19,346 bases of DNA. Origin: JAKAGE01 sp035541415 (lineage in GTDB: Bacteria > Patescibacteriota > Minisyncoccia > UBA6257 > 2-01-FULL-56-20). Every line of letters starts with the position of its first letter. Position 1 is the stretch's first letter. The notes under the pieces are model-generated. The model saw only the letters and a list, made by a program, of their open reading frames with translations. It ran no database searches and was not told the DNA's origin. The DNA lies in assembly GCA_035541415.1 (NCBI GenBank), contig DATKNI010000037.1, forward strand, positions 1-19,346, written 5' to 3'. Of this stretch, positions 6,308 to 13,266 are shown piece by piece. A program made the position numbers and the translations under genes.

Positions 6308-7624
6308 ATGAGCGAGCGATTTATCATTAACGGCGGCAAACCGCTCTTTGGCGAAGTGACGCTTGCCGGGGCGAAGAACGCCACCTCGAAAATGATGGTG
6401 GCTTCGCTTTTGACGGATGAGCCGTGCATCTTTGAGAACGTTCCCCAGATCTCCGAAGTCGAAATCATTGTTGAGTTCCTCAAAAATATTGGAAGCGAGG
6501 TTGATCTCGCTGGCTCTACGGCAAAGATCGTTACGCCCGAGATTAAAAACAGCAAAGTGACCGAGCTCACGCGCCGCAATCGCATTCCCATCCTTGCCCT
6601 CGGTCCCTTGCTCGCGCGGGCAAGGGAAGCTGAAGTTCCCGTGGTGGGAGGGGATAAGATTGGCGCGCGTCCTGTCGACATTCACCTTGAAGCGCTCGCC
6701 AAACTGGGCGCGCGAATGCAGATTACGAAAGGCAGCTATCAGGCGTGGGCACCCGATGGTCTCCGTGGCGCAGAGCTTGAATTGCGATTTCCCAGCGTTG
6801 GCGCAACCGAAAACGCAATTTTGGCCGCCGTGCTCGCGCGCGGGAAAACCGTCATCAAGAATGCCGCGCTCGAACCGGAAATTTTGGATCTCGTAAAACT
6901 GCTTCAAAAAATGGGTGCTATCATCGAACTATGCCCACCGCGAACCATTACGATCGAGGGCGTCCCAAAGCTCCACGGTGTTTCGCATCGTATCATGCCC
7001 GATCGCAACGAAGCTGTTTCATTTGCCTGTCTTGCGATTGCAACCGGCGGGCGTATTTTGGTGAAAGGCGCCGTGCAGGAACATCTTATTACATTTTTGA
7101 ATGTCGTCCGCCGGCTTGGCGCGGAATATGAGGTGACCGATGACGGCATCGCGTTTTCGCGCGCCGTGGTCGAGGGACAATCGTCCGCGCTCAAACCGCT
7201 CGAAATCCGCACCGATGTGCATCCTGGATTCATGACCGATTGGCAGCAGCCCCTTGCTGTGCTTCTTACGCAAGCCGAAGGCACATCCACGATTCACGAA
7301 ACTATTTACGACGATCGCTTTGGCTATGCGCTTGATTTAAATGAGATGGGTGCTGATATGAAAGTTTCAACCGATTGCCCGCCGAATGATTCATGCCGTT
7401 TTGCCGGAAAGGGCCACTATCATTTCGCCGTCATCAAGGGACCTACGCCGCTCACCAGCAAAAATTTGCACATTCGAGACCTCCGCTCCGGCATGCTCGA
7501 TGTGATTGCGGCGCTCGTTGCAAAAGGCGTTTCCGAAGTTGATGGCATTGAAGAAATCGACCGCGGATACGAGAAGATCGATGAGCGCTTGCGACAGCTT
7601 GGTGCGGACATTACGCGAGCGTAA
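6308..7624 (+). CDS. murA: UDP-GlcNAc 1-carboxyvinyltransferase MurA, Cys-to-Asp variant
   Basis: MurA transfers enolpyruvate from PEP to UDP-N-acetylglucosamine, the first committed step of peptidoglycan synthesis, in the cytosol. The 438-residue protein has the EPSP-synthase-like double fold. Recognisable residues are GAKNA (21-25, substrate Lys and Asn), GARPVD (119-124), HPGFMTDWQQP with the general acid/base Asp at 311, and DLRSGM with Arg393. The catalytic-loop motif reads GGDKIGARPVD, with D116 where Escherichia coli has Cys115. The same replacement occurs in fosfomycin-insensitive MurA of Mycobacterium, Chlamydia and Borrelia (established). It lies eight bases after glyQS. Confidence 0.92.
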   Translation: MSERFIINGGKPLFGEVTLAGAKNATSKMMVASLLTDEPCIFENVPQISEVEIIVEFLKNIGSEVDLAGSTAKIVTPEIKNSKVTELTRRNRIPILALGPLLARAREAEVPVVGGDKIGARPVDIHLEALAKLGARMQITKGSYQAWAPDGLRGAELELRFPSVGATENAILAAVLARGKTVIKNAALEPEILDLVKLLQKMGAIIELCPPRTITIEGVPKLHGVSHRIMPDRNEAVSFACLAIATGGRILVKGAVQEHLITFLNVVRRLGAEYEVTDDGIAFSRAVVEGQSSALKPLEIRTDVHPGFMTDWQQPLAVLLTQAEGTSTIHETIYDDRFGYALDLNEMGADMKVSTDCPPNDSCRFAGKGHYHFAVIKGPTPLTSKNLHIRDLRSGMLDVIAALVAKGVSEVDGIEEIDRGYEKIDERLRQLGADITRA

Positions 7625-7629
7625 ATAGG

Positions 7630-7658
7630 TTGCTTCCATTACGTTTTTCGATTATAGT
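7630..7658 (+). promoter_or_regulatory. Sigma-70-type promoter of the triple-HTH gene
   Basis: -35 TTGCTT (7630-7635) and -10 TATAGT (7653-7658, 5 of 6) are separated by 17 bases, six bases after the murA stop. The predicted start near 7665 gives a leader of about 18 bases. Confidence 0.65.
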
Positions 7659-7660
7659 TT

Positions 7661-7676
7661 CTCCCAGCAGGGAGGG
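7661..7676 (+). promoter_or_regulatory. Shine-Dalgarno sequence inside a small hairpin
   Basis: CTCCC (7661-7665) and GGGAG (7670-7674) form a 5-bp stem with the loop AGCA. The right arm is most of the Shine-Dalgarno sequence GGGAGGG (7670-7676), which lies six bases before the ATG at 7683. If the mRNA starts at or before 7661, the ribosome site would be partly masked. The predicted start near 7665 makes this uncertain. Confidence 0.4.
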
Positions 7677-7682
7677 CGTACC

Positions 7683-8210
7683 ATGATCGCTTTTACGCAT
7701 CGCGAACGCGAAATCGTCAGGCTCGCTCGTCTTGGGCACAGCGACGACGATATTCTTCGCGCTGTTCAGGTAAGTATGTCTACGACATGGGCTGCCGGTC
7801 TTTCTCTCAAACGAAGGAAGGTGGTCTATTTTGTTCAACGGGGGATGAAGAATCGGGAGGTCGCTTTTGAGCTATGTACGAACGTGCAAGTCATTAAGAA
7901 CGACCTGAGGGAAATCTGTAAGAAGCTCGGTGCAAGAACCAGGATGGATCTCATACGCATCGATCCGTTTCCAGGGAAGAAATATCCTTGCCCCCACAAC
8001 ATTCGTCGCGCCGCCGTCCAAAATCTCGATGACCGACAAAAAAGAGTTATGCGACTTAAGGCTTTCGGTCTTTCTGACAAGGACGCCGCAAATGAATTGG
8101 GGGTGACCTTTAAAGAATACCGAGCCCTGACTAATATCTTTAATGACATCGGAGTCTTTGGCAGAAGCGATTATGCGGCCTTGCTCAAAGAAATCGATGT
8201 TGTGCAATGA
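7683..8210 (+). CDS. Protein of three tandem LuxR/GerE-like helix-turn-helix modules
   Basis: The 175-residue protein appears to consist only of HTH units. Module 1 is residues 4-45 (FTHREREIVRLARLGHSDDDILRAVQVS). Module 2 is 46-93 and is the most LuxR-like (GMKNREVAFELCTNVQVIKNDLREICKKLGARTRMDLIR). Module 3 is 115-170 (LDDRQKRVMRLKAFGLSDKDAANELGVTFKEYRAL). There is no receiver, ligand-binding or membrane domain. It is probably a DNA-binding regulator, or a sigma-like or structural DNA-binding protein, with unknown target and signal. It is a single-gene unit with its own promoter, Shine-Dalgarno sequence and strong terminator. UGA is its stop codon, so UGA is not read as glycine here. Confidence 0.7.
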   Translation: MIAFTHREREIVRLARLGHSDDDILRAVQVSMSTTWAAGLSLKRRKVVYFVQRGMKNREVAFELCTNVQVIKNDLREICKKLGARTRMDLIRIDPFPGKKYPCPHNIRRAAVQNLDDRQKRVMRLKAFGLSDKDAANELGVTFKEYRALTNIFNDIGVFGRSDYAALLKEIDVVQ

Positions 8211-8219
8211 ACCTACTTT

Positions 8220-8257
8220 GCCTCATCACTCACAAGAGTGGCTGGGGCTTTCTTTTT
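8220..8257 (+). terminator. Intrinsic terminator of the triple-HTH gene
   Basis: CACTC (8227-8231), loop ACAA and GAGTG (8236-8240) continue outward through a T-G wobble and a one-base bulge at C8242. A further 6 bp follow, GCCTCA (8220-8225) with TGGGGC (8243-8248). TTTCTTTTT follows at 8249-8257. It begins ten bases after the stop codon. Confidence 0.85.
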
Positions 8258-8271
8258 CCATTAAAATTCGA

Positions 8272-8277
8272 TAAAAT
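8272..8277 (+). promoter_or_regulatory. -10 element of mreB (leaderless)
   Basis: TAAAAT ends seven bases (ACTACCT) before the ATG at 8285. No Shine-Dalgarno sequence is present. The strong terminator directly upstream means mreB needs its own promoter, which supports this site. Confidence 0.65.
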
Positions 8278-8284
8278 ACTACCT

Positions 8285-9292
8285 ATGTTTGGTAAGAAAA
8301 TAGGCATCGATTTAGGCACCGCGAATACCGTGGTTTTTGCGCCCGGACGCGGTTTTATTATTAACGAACCCACCATTGTGGCGCTTATGAGGCCCGATAA
8401 TACGGTGCTTGCCGTAGGGGCAGAAGCCAAGGAAATGATCGGCCGCACGCCCGATGAAATCGTGGCATACCGCCCTTTGAAGGACGGCGTGATCGCCGAC
8501 TACTACATCACGAAGGCGATGCTCACGTACTTCATATCAAAGGCGTCGGGCTGGTTCAACATCATGAAGCCGGACGTCGTGATTTCGGTTCCTGCCGGCA
8601 TCACGCAGACCGAACGCCGCGCCGTGATGAACGCCGCGCGCGAAGCGGGAGCGGGGAGCGCCTTCATTGTGCGCGAGCCGATCCTCGCCGCGCTTGGCGC
8701 CGGCATCCCGATCAATGCGCGCTCCGGCAACATGATCATCAACATCGGCGGCGGCACATCGGAACAAGCCGTGATCGCGCTTGGTAACATCGTTTCATGG
8801 AACAGCTTGCGCATCGCCGGAAACAAGTTCGACCAAGCGATCATGGATTACGTAAAAAAGAAATATTCTCTGGCGATCGGCGAACAAACCGCCGAACAGG
8901 TGAAGATCGAGATCGGTTCCGCGATGCCGACAAAGGAAAAAATGGAATACCAGATCCGCGGCCGCGACCTCATCACCGGCCTGCCAAAAGATATTATCTT
9001 GAGTTCGAATGAGATCGCGGAAGCACTCAACCCGCTCCTCGTAGAAATCGCAAGCTCGATTCAAAATGTTTTCAACGTGACCCCGCCGGAGCTCGTTGCC
9101 GACATCATGGAGAAAGGAATCATCCTTTCCGGCGGCAGCGTCCAGCTCCATCACCTGCCGGAATTCCTCGAACGTTTCCTCGGCGTGCAAGCGTATCTCG
9201 CTGAGGATCCGCTCTTCTGCGTGGCAAAGGGGACCGGCCTCATCTTGAACCACCTCGACACGTACAAGCGCACCTTGCTCAACAAGCGCTAA
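8285..9292 (+). CDS. mreB: Rod-shape-determining actin homologue MreB
   Basis: MreB forms membrane-associated filaments that position the wall elongation machinery. The 335-residue protein carries the actin-fold nucleotide motifs: phosphate-1 IGIDLGTANTVVF (6-18), the connect-1 area around PDVVISVPAGITQTERRAV, phosphate-2 NIGGGTSEQAVIALG and the adenosine motif GIILSGGSVQLHHLPEFL. It also has the MreB phrase REAGAGSAFIVREPILAALGAGIPI. The usual GGGTTEVAVISLG is slightly altered to GGGTSEQAVIALG. The start at 8285 gives the family N-terminus MFGKKIGIDLG; an in-frame ATG at 8207 would run through the terminator. No mreC, mreD or rodA is adjacent. Confidence 0.95.
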   Translation: MFGKKIGIDLGTANTVVFAPGRGFIINEPTIVALMRPDNTVLAVGAEAKEMIGRTPDEIVAYRPLKDGVIADYYITKAMLTYFISKASGWFNIMKPDVVISVPAGITQTERRAVMNAAREAGAGSAFIVREPILAALGAGIPINARSGNMIINIGGGTSEQAVIALGNIVSWNSLRIAGNKFDQAIMDYVKKKYSLAIGEQTAEQVKIEIGSAMPTKEKMEYQIRGRDLITGLPKDIILSSNEIAEALNPLLVEIASSIQNVFNVTPPELVADIMEKGIILSGGSVQLHHLPEFLERFLGVQAYLAEDPLFCVAKGTGLILNHLDTYKRTLLNKR

Positions 9293-9332
9293 TTACAAAG
9301 CGCACCGTGCGGCTCAGCCGCCGAAATTGCGG

Positions 9333-9338
9333 TATCAT
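9333..9338 (+). promoter_or_regulatory. -10 element of holB (leaderless)
   Basis: TATCAT (5 of 6 to TATAAT) ends six bases (TGAATC) before the ATG at 9345, with no Shine-Dalgarno sequence. Just upstream CCGC (9318-9321) and GCGG (9329-9332) form a small inverted repeat. Confidence 0.55.
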
Positions 9339-9344
9339 TGAATC

Positions 9345-10220
9345 ATGAGCACTCTCATTGGGCACGAAACGATCGTTCAGGATTTCTTAGAGCTCGCCGA
9401 AAGCCGCGCGCTTGGGCACGGGTATATTCTTTGCGGCCCGACGATGGTTGGAAAACGCGCATTTGCGGAGCGACTCGCAAATCGCATTGAAACCGGAACG
9501 TTTGAGGCGATCGCCGAGAACGCCATTTTGCAGGATATGATGCTCATCGACCTCGCCTCAATGAAGCAGCGGGACGATTCCACCAAAGACTCCATTGGTA
9601 TCGAAGCGATCCGGGAGATTAAAAATTTTTTATGGCAAAAACCTTCAAGAAGCCCGCGCCGGACGCTTATCATCGACGAAGCCGAGCTTCTCACGACGGA
9701 AGCGCAAAACGCGCTTTTGAAGATTACCGAAGAACCGCCGGCGTCGTCGCTCCTTATTCTCATCGCATCAGACGTTGAAAGTATTCTGCCGACCATCGCG
9801 TCGCGCCTGCCAAAGATTTATTTCGGTACCGTTTCGGAGAAGGCGATTGAGGCATGGCTCGTCGGCGAGCACAACCTCGCAAAGACAAAAGCCGCGCCCC
9901 TCGCAAAAAAATCATTAGGCAAACCAGGCCTCGCGTATCGGTTGCTCACGGATAAAACATTCCAGAAAAACCTCGAACTCGCCGAAAAATATTTAAAGAG
10001 CCCCGTCGCCGGTCGAAAGGATCTCATCAAAAAAATCATTGACCCCGACGATTTCAACCTCCGGATTTTCCTCGAATCGGTTATAATAAACCTGGCCTGG
10101 GAGAAGCCGTCAAAGACGCGATCGGCGCTGTGGCATCGGACGCTTGAGCTCTACGGCAACGCCATGAACTTTGGCCTGAACCCCCGGTTGCAGCTCGAAG
10201 CCTTGTTTGCGGCGGCATAG
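9345..10220 (+). CDS. holB: DNA polymerase III clamp-loader subunit delta' (HolB-like)
   Basis: This is a AAA+ clamp-loader component that helps open and load the beta sliding clamp. The 291-residue protein has an N-terminal GHETIVQDF and Walker A GPTMVGKR (31-38). Walker B with the clamp-loader continuation follows: LIIDEAELLTTEAQNALLKI (108-127), then TEEPP (128-132). An SRC-like motif IASRLP (151-156) lacks the Cys. The cysteine cluster of zinc-binding DnaX/HolB forms is absent. The C-terminus is helical. The family is clear; whether it is strictly delta' or a reduced gamma/tau-like subunit is less so, but it is too short for full DnaX. frr follows after 31 bases and may be co-transcribed. 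Confidence 0.85.
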   Translation: MSTLIGHETIVQDFLELAESRALGHGYILCGPTMVGKRAFAERLANRIETGTFEAIAENAILQDMMLIDLASMKQRDDSTKDSIGIEAIREIKNFLWQKPSRSPRRTLIIDEAELLTTEAQNALLKITEEPPASSLLILIASDVESILPTIASRLPKIYFGTVSEKAIEAWLVGEHNLAKTKAAPLAKKSLGKPGLAYRLLTDKTFQKNLELAEKYLKSPVAGRKDLIKKIIDPDDFNLRIFLESVIINLAWEKPSKTRSALWHRTLELYGNAMNFGLNPRLQLEALFAAA

Positions 10221-10251
10221 CCCTCAGCAAAAATCATCACATTTTCATTCC

Positions 10252-10812
10252 ATGACTCTTTCGGAACAAATCACAAAAGATCTCGAGACATCTTTCGCGG
10301 GCATCAGCCAGAAACTCAAACAAGAGTTCGGGCAGATCCGCGGCAATCGGCCGTCGGTTGAGATGGTCGAAAATCTTCGCGTCAATCTTTACGAACAAAA
10401 TCTCTCCCTCAAAGAGTTGGGCTCGTTGAGCGTGATTCCGCCGCGCATGATCCAGATTGCTGTTTGGGATCCGGGCGCCGTCGGCGCCGTCATGAACGCC
10501 ATCACGAACGCGCACCTCGGCCTCTCGGCGACGAACGACGGCAACAACATTCGCGCAACGCTCTCGCTGCTTGGCAACGAACGCCGCGACGAACTCACGA
10601 AACTGGTCAAGAAAACCGCAGAAACCGCGCGCATCCATGTACGCAGCAAGCGCGAAGAAGCGATCAAGCGCCTCAAAGACGCTGAGACCAGCAAATCAAT
10701 CACAGAAGACGATGCGTTCCGCGGCAAAGAAAAAATCCAAAAGGCGACCGAAAAGGCGAATGCCGATGTGGAAGCGCTCGTGAAAGCCAAGCTGGAAGAG
10801 CTGGGCGAGTAG
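10252..10812 (+). CDS. frr: Ribosome recycling factor
   Basis: RRF, with EF-G, splits the post-termination ribosome so it can be reused. The 186-residue length is typical. Domain I helices occupy the N-terminal 30 residues (including LKQEFGQIRGNRPSVEMVENLRVNLY) and the C-terminal 80 (TLSLLGNERRDELTKLVKKTAETARIHVRSKREEAIKRLKDAE). The small domain II lies between (LGSLSVIPPRMIQIAVWDP). The start at 10252 is chosen over an in-frame ATG at 10207 because it gives the family N-terminus and does not overlap holB. No Shine-Dalgarno sequence is visible. Confidence 0.95.
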   Translation: MTLSEQITKDLETSFAGISQKLKQEFGQIRGNRPSVEMVENLRVNLYEQNLSLKELGSLSVIPPRMIQIAVWDPGAVGAVMNAITNAHLGLSATNDGNNIRATLSLLGNERRDELTKLVKKTAETARIHVRSKREEAIKRLKDAETSKSITEDDAFRGKEKIQKATEKANADVEALVKAKLEELGE

Positions 10813-10835
10813 CCAAGCCGTTCGAGCCGCGTATT

Positions 10836-10856
10836 ACCGCACCAAAACTGCGGTTT
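10836..10856 (+). terminator. Possible weak terminator after frr
   Basis: ACCGCA (10836-10841) and TGCGGT (10849-10854) form a 6-bp stem with a 7-base loop, followed by only a short T run. It may be a weak terminator or an element upstream of the rseP promoter; a similar CCGC/GCGG pair precedes the holB -10. Confidence 0.3.
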
Positions 10857-10862
10857 GCGTGG

Positions 10863-10868
10863 TATCAT
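10863..10868 (+). promoter_or_regulatory. -10 element of rseP (leaderless)
   Basis: TATCAT ends seven bases (TAAATGA) before the ATG at 10876; an out-of-frame ATG lies at 10872. No Shine-Dalgarno sequence is present. The string GGTATCATT is identical to that before holB. Confidence 0.55.
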
Positions 10869-10875
10869 TAAATGA

Positions 10876-11961
10876 ATGCTCATAGCCATTTTGGTCATCA
10901 TCGGTCTTTCTCTCTTGATTCTCGGCCACGAAGCTGGCCATTTTTTTGTCGCCAAAGCGCTCGGCATGAAGGTGGACGAATTCGGTTTTGGATTTCCGCC
11001 GCGCATTTTTGCAATCAAAAAAGGGGAGACGGAATATAGCTTCAACTGGCTGCCGTTCGGCGGTTTTGTGCGGATCGCCGGCGAGCGCGGGGAGTTCGCC
11101 ATGCAAGATGAATTAAAGAAAGATGCCGCGGAAGCACCAACGGATGCGGCAGTTTCAACCATGAACGACGAAGAGCGCAAGCGCACATTTTTTGCCCAAC
11201 CGGCATGGAAAAAATCCCTCGTCATTCTTGCGGGTGTATTTATGAATTTCATCCTTGGCTGGCTTTTCGTTTCCGCCGTCCTCATGATTGGCGCCCCGCA
11301 GACACTCGTCATTACCGGGACCGAGCCGAATTCGCCTGCGGCGCAGGCCGGCATCGCGGGCGGCGACGTCATCATGAATTTCAAAGACACCCAAAGTTTT
11401 ATTTCCTATGTGAACGAACATCAGGGGCAAAAGATCACGCTTCCGATTTTACACAACGGGAAAGAAGTTGATGTAACCCTCACGCCGCGCGTGAATCCGC
11501 CGGCGAACGAAGGCTCGCTTGGCGTTCTTCTTGAACAAGGCGGCACCACGCGCGAAAATCCCTTGAATGCGCTCTATGACGGCCTTCTCGATTCCGCAAT
11601 TATTTTCTGGCTCACCCTTCAGGCATTCGGTCAGCTCGTAAGCCAGCTTTTTATCCACGCAACCATTCCGGCTGGCGTTGTCGGCCCCGTGGGGATCTTT
11701 GGCGTCGCGGAAGAAACCGGCAAAATCGGCCTCACGTACCTCTTGCAGCTCATCGGCGTCATTTCGATCAATTTAAGCATCGTAAATCTGCTGCCATTTC
11801 CGGCGCTCGACGGCGGCCGTTTTGTGATGATCATCATTGAGAAGATCAAGGGCTCGGCGATCCCCGAAAAGGTGGAAAGCTACGTGAATGGCATCGGTTT
11901 TGCCATTCTCATAACGCTTATGATTCTCGTGACTATTCGGGACGTCTGGGGCTTGTTCTAG
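10876..11961 (+). CDS. rseP: Site-2 membrane zinc metalloprotease RseP
   Basis: RseP-type proteases cut within the membrane, typically anti-sigma factors or signal-peptide remnants. The 361-residue protein has the metal site HEAGH (18-22) in TM1 and the conserved membrane loop segment FNWLPFGGFVRI. A PDZ domain lies at about 145-225 (GTEPNSPAAQAGIAGGDVIMNF). The second metal ligand is in NLLPFPALDGGR (D312) in a late TM, followed by a final TM ending at the C-terminus. Only one PDZ domain is seen, as in many Gram-positive and short forms. It follows frr; uppS, cdsA and dxr, often found in this neighbourhood elsewhere, are not here. Confidence 0.92.
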   Translation: MLIAILVIIGLSLLILGHEAGHFFVAKALGMKVDEFGFGFPPRIFAIKKGETEYSFNWLPFGGFVRIAGERGEFAMQDELKKDAAEAPTDAAVSTMNDEERKRTFFAQPAWKKSLVILAGVFMNFILGWLFVSAVLMIGAPQTLVITGTEPNSPAAQAGIAGGDVIMNFKDTQSFISYVNEHQGQKITLPILHNGKEVDVTLTPRVNPPANEGSLGVLLEQGGTTRENPLNALYDGLLDSAIIFWLTLQAFGQLVSQLFIHATIPAGVVGPVGIFGVAEETGKIGLTYLLQLIGVISINLSIVNLLPFPALDGGRFVMIIIEKIKGSAIPEKVESYVNGIGFAILITLMILVTIRDVWGLF

Positions 11962-12018
11962 GCTTAAAATAGGCAAATTTGAGCCAAAAACAGGGGATAA
12001 GATGGCCCGCGGCGGAAG

Positions 12019-12024
12019 TATAAT
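12019..12024 (+). promoter_or_regulatory. -10 element of the DUF763 gene (leaderless)
   Basis: A perfect TATAAT ends six bases (AAGAAT) before the ATG at 12031, with no Shine-Dalgarno sequence. Upstream, 11961-11968 and 11978-11985 can pair (8 bp with one wobble) but have no T tract. Confidence 0.7.
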
Positions 12025-12030
12025 AAGAAT

Positions 12031-13227
12031 ATGATCCACCGCGGCGTAGCCTCATTTGGGTTAGACGGCGGCCACTGTCCCCCGTGGCTTTTTGAACGCA
12101 TGGTGAAGCTCGGGCGCGAGATGGTCCAGGTGCTCATCGCCGAATACGGCCCGGATGAATTTATCAAGAGAATTGCCGACCCCGTCTGGTTCCAATCGCT
12201 TGGAACGGTTTTGGCGTTCGACTGGAACGCGTCCGGACTCACAACCATCCTCACCGCAGCACTCAAGGAAGCGATTCGCAGCCAAGAACAGGACCTCGGC
12301 ATTTTTATCTGCGGCGGCAAAGGGAAGACATCGCGTAAGACGCCGGACGAAATCCGCACCTGGGGCGAGCGACTGTCGTTGCCAACCGCGCCAACCGAAA
12401 ATCTTGTTTACAACTCAAAGATGAGCGCCAAAGTGGACAGTGCGCTCGTGCAGGACGGTTTCCAACTGTATCATCATGCATTTTTCTTTTCCGTGCGCCG
12501 CAATGCGCAAACGGGACGCAAAGAGCTTGGCTCGTGGGCGGTGGTCCAGCAAGGCATGAACACGCAAAAAGCTTCGGCGCGGAGATACCATTGGTTTTCG
12601 GAAGACGTGCACGATCTTGTCGAAGAGCCGCATAGCGCGATCACGTCGCCGGTTACCGTGAAGACCGTCCTTGATCTCACGGCAAAAGCGAGCGGCAAGA
12701 CGCGCGAAATTTCCACGGAACTCGCGCAGTCGGGATATACCACGCTCATGAAAGATATCCAACTCCTCAGGAAACATTCCACGCGCCTCAATCAAATGGT
12801 GAAGCTCCAGAACGGCGAAGGCAGGCAGCTCACCTTGCTTAATTTGGAATCAAAAGAGTTCACGTATCACCCGATGATTCACGAAGATTTCAGCCGAAGC
12901 AAATATTTGGAAAAAGTTTTGGCGACCGTTTCGGAATATAAGCCGAAGACCTACGAAGAATTAGTCGCCCTCAAGGGCGTGGGGCCCAAGACGGTCCGCG
13001 CGCTCGCACTCGTGGGCGAAGTCATTTATGGCGCCGAGCCTTCCTATGAAGATCCAGCGCGGTATAGTTTTGCGCACGGCGGCAAAGACGGGACGCCATA
13101 CCTCGTGGACCGCAAGACATACGATGAAACCATCACCATCTTGGGCGACGCCGTCCGGAAGACAAAGCTCGCTTCGCAGGAAAAACAGAAGGCGCTCGGG
13201 CGGTTATGGGCCTCGCAGGCCAAATAG
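12031..13227 (+). CDS. DUF763 family protein with helix-hairpin-helix motif
   Basis: The 398-residue protein matches my memory of the DUF763 family, found in many archaea and scattered bacteria and of unknown function. Conserved-looking blocks are HRGVASFGLDGGHCPPWLF (3-21), FDWNASGLTT (63-72), ICGGKGKTSRKTP (93-105), KVDSALVQDGFQLYHHAFFF (134-153) and ARRYHWFS (183-190). A helix-hairpin-helix (LKGVGPKTVRAL, 314-325) is followed by the conserved tail SFAHGGKDGTPYLVD. HhH motifs bind DNA non-specifically, so a role in DNA processing or repair is a reasonable inference but unproven. It is transcribed alone and converges with the MacAB-like operon. Confidence 0.75.
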   Translation: MIHRGVASFGLDGGHCPPWLFERMVKLGREMVQVLIAEYGPDEFIKRIADPVWFQSLGTVLAFDWNASGLTTILTAALKEAIRSQEQDLGIFICGGKGKTSRKTPDEIRTWGERLSLPTAPTENLVYNSKMSAKVDSALVQDGFQLYHHAFFFSVRRNAQTGRKELGSWAVVQQGMNTQKASARRYHWFSEDVHDLVEEPHSAITSPVTVKTVLDLTAKASGKTREISTELAQSGYTTLMKDIQLLRKHSTRLNQMVKLQNGEGRQLTLLNLESKEFTYHPMIHEDFSRSKYLEKVLATVSEYKPKTYEELVALKGVGPKTVRALALVGEVIYGAEPSYEDPARYSFAHGGKDGTPYLVDRKTYDETITILGDAVRKTKLASQEKQKALGRLWASQAK

Positions 13228-13266
13228 AGAGCTGGTTCTTTTGTAAGGATTATTGTCCAATACGCC

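Noticed and set aside
8207..8284. Longer MreB starting at 8207
   Set aside because: It would translate through the intrinsic terminator at 8220-8257, and MreB proteins begin at the MFGKKIGIDLG position.
10389..11390. 333-codon open frame on the minus strand
   Set aside because: It lies antisense to frr and rseP, both with clear family motifs, and shows no domain of its own.
11961..11985. Terminator after rseP
   Set aside because: An 8-bp stem can form, but neither strand has a T tract next to it.
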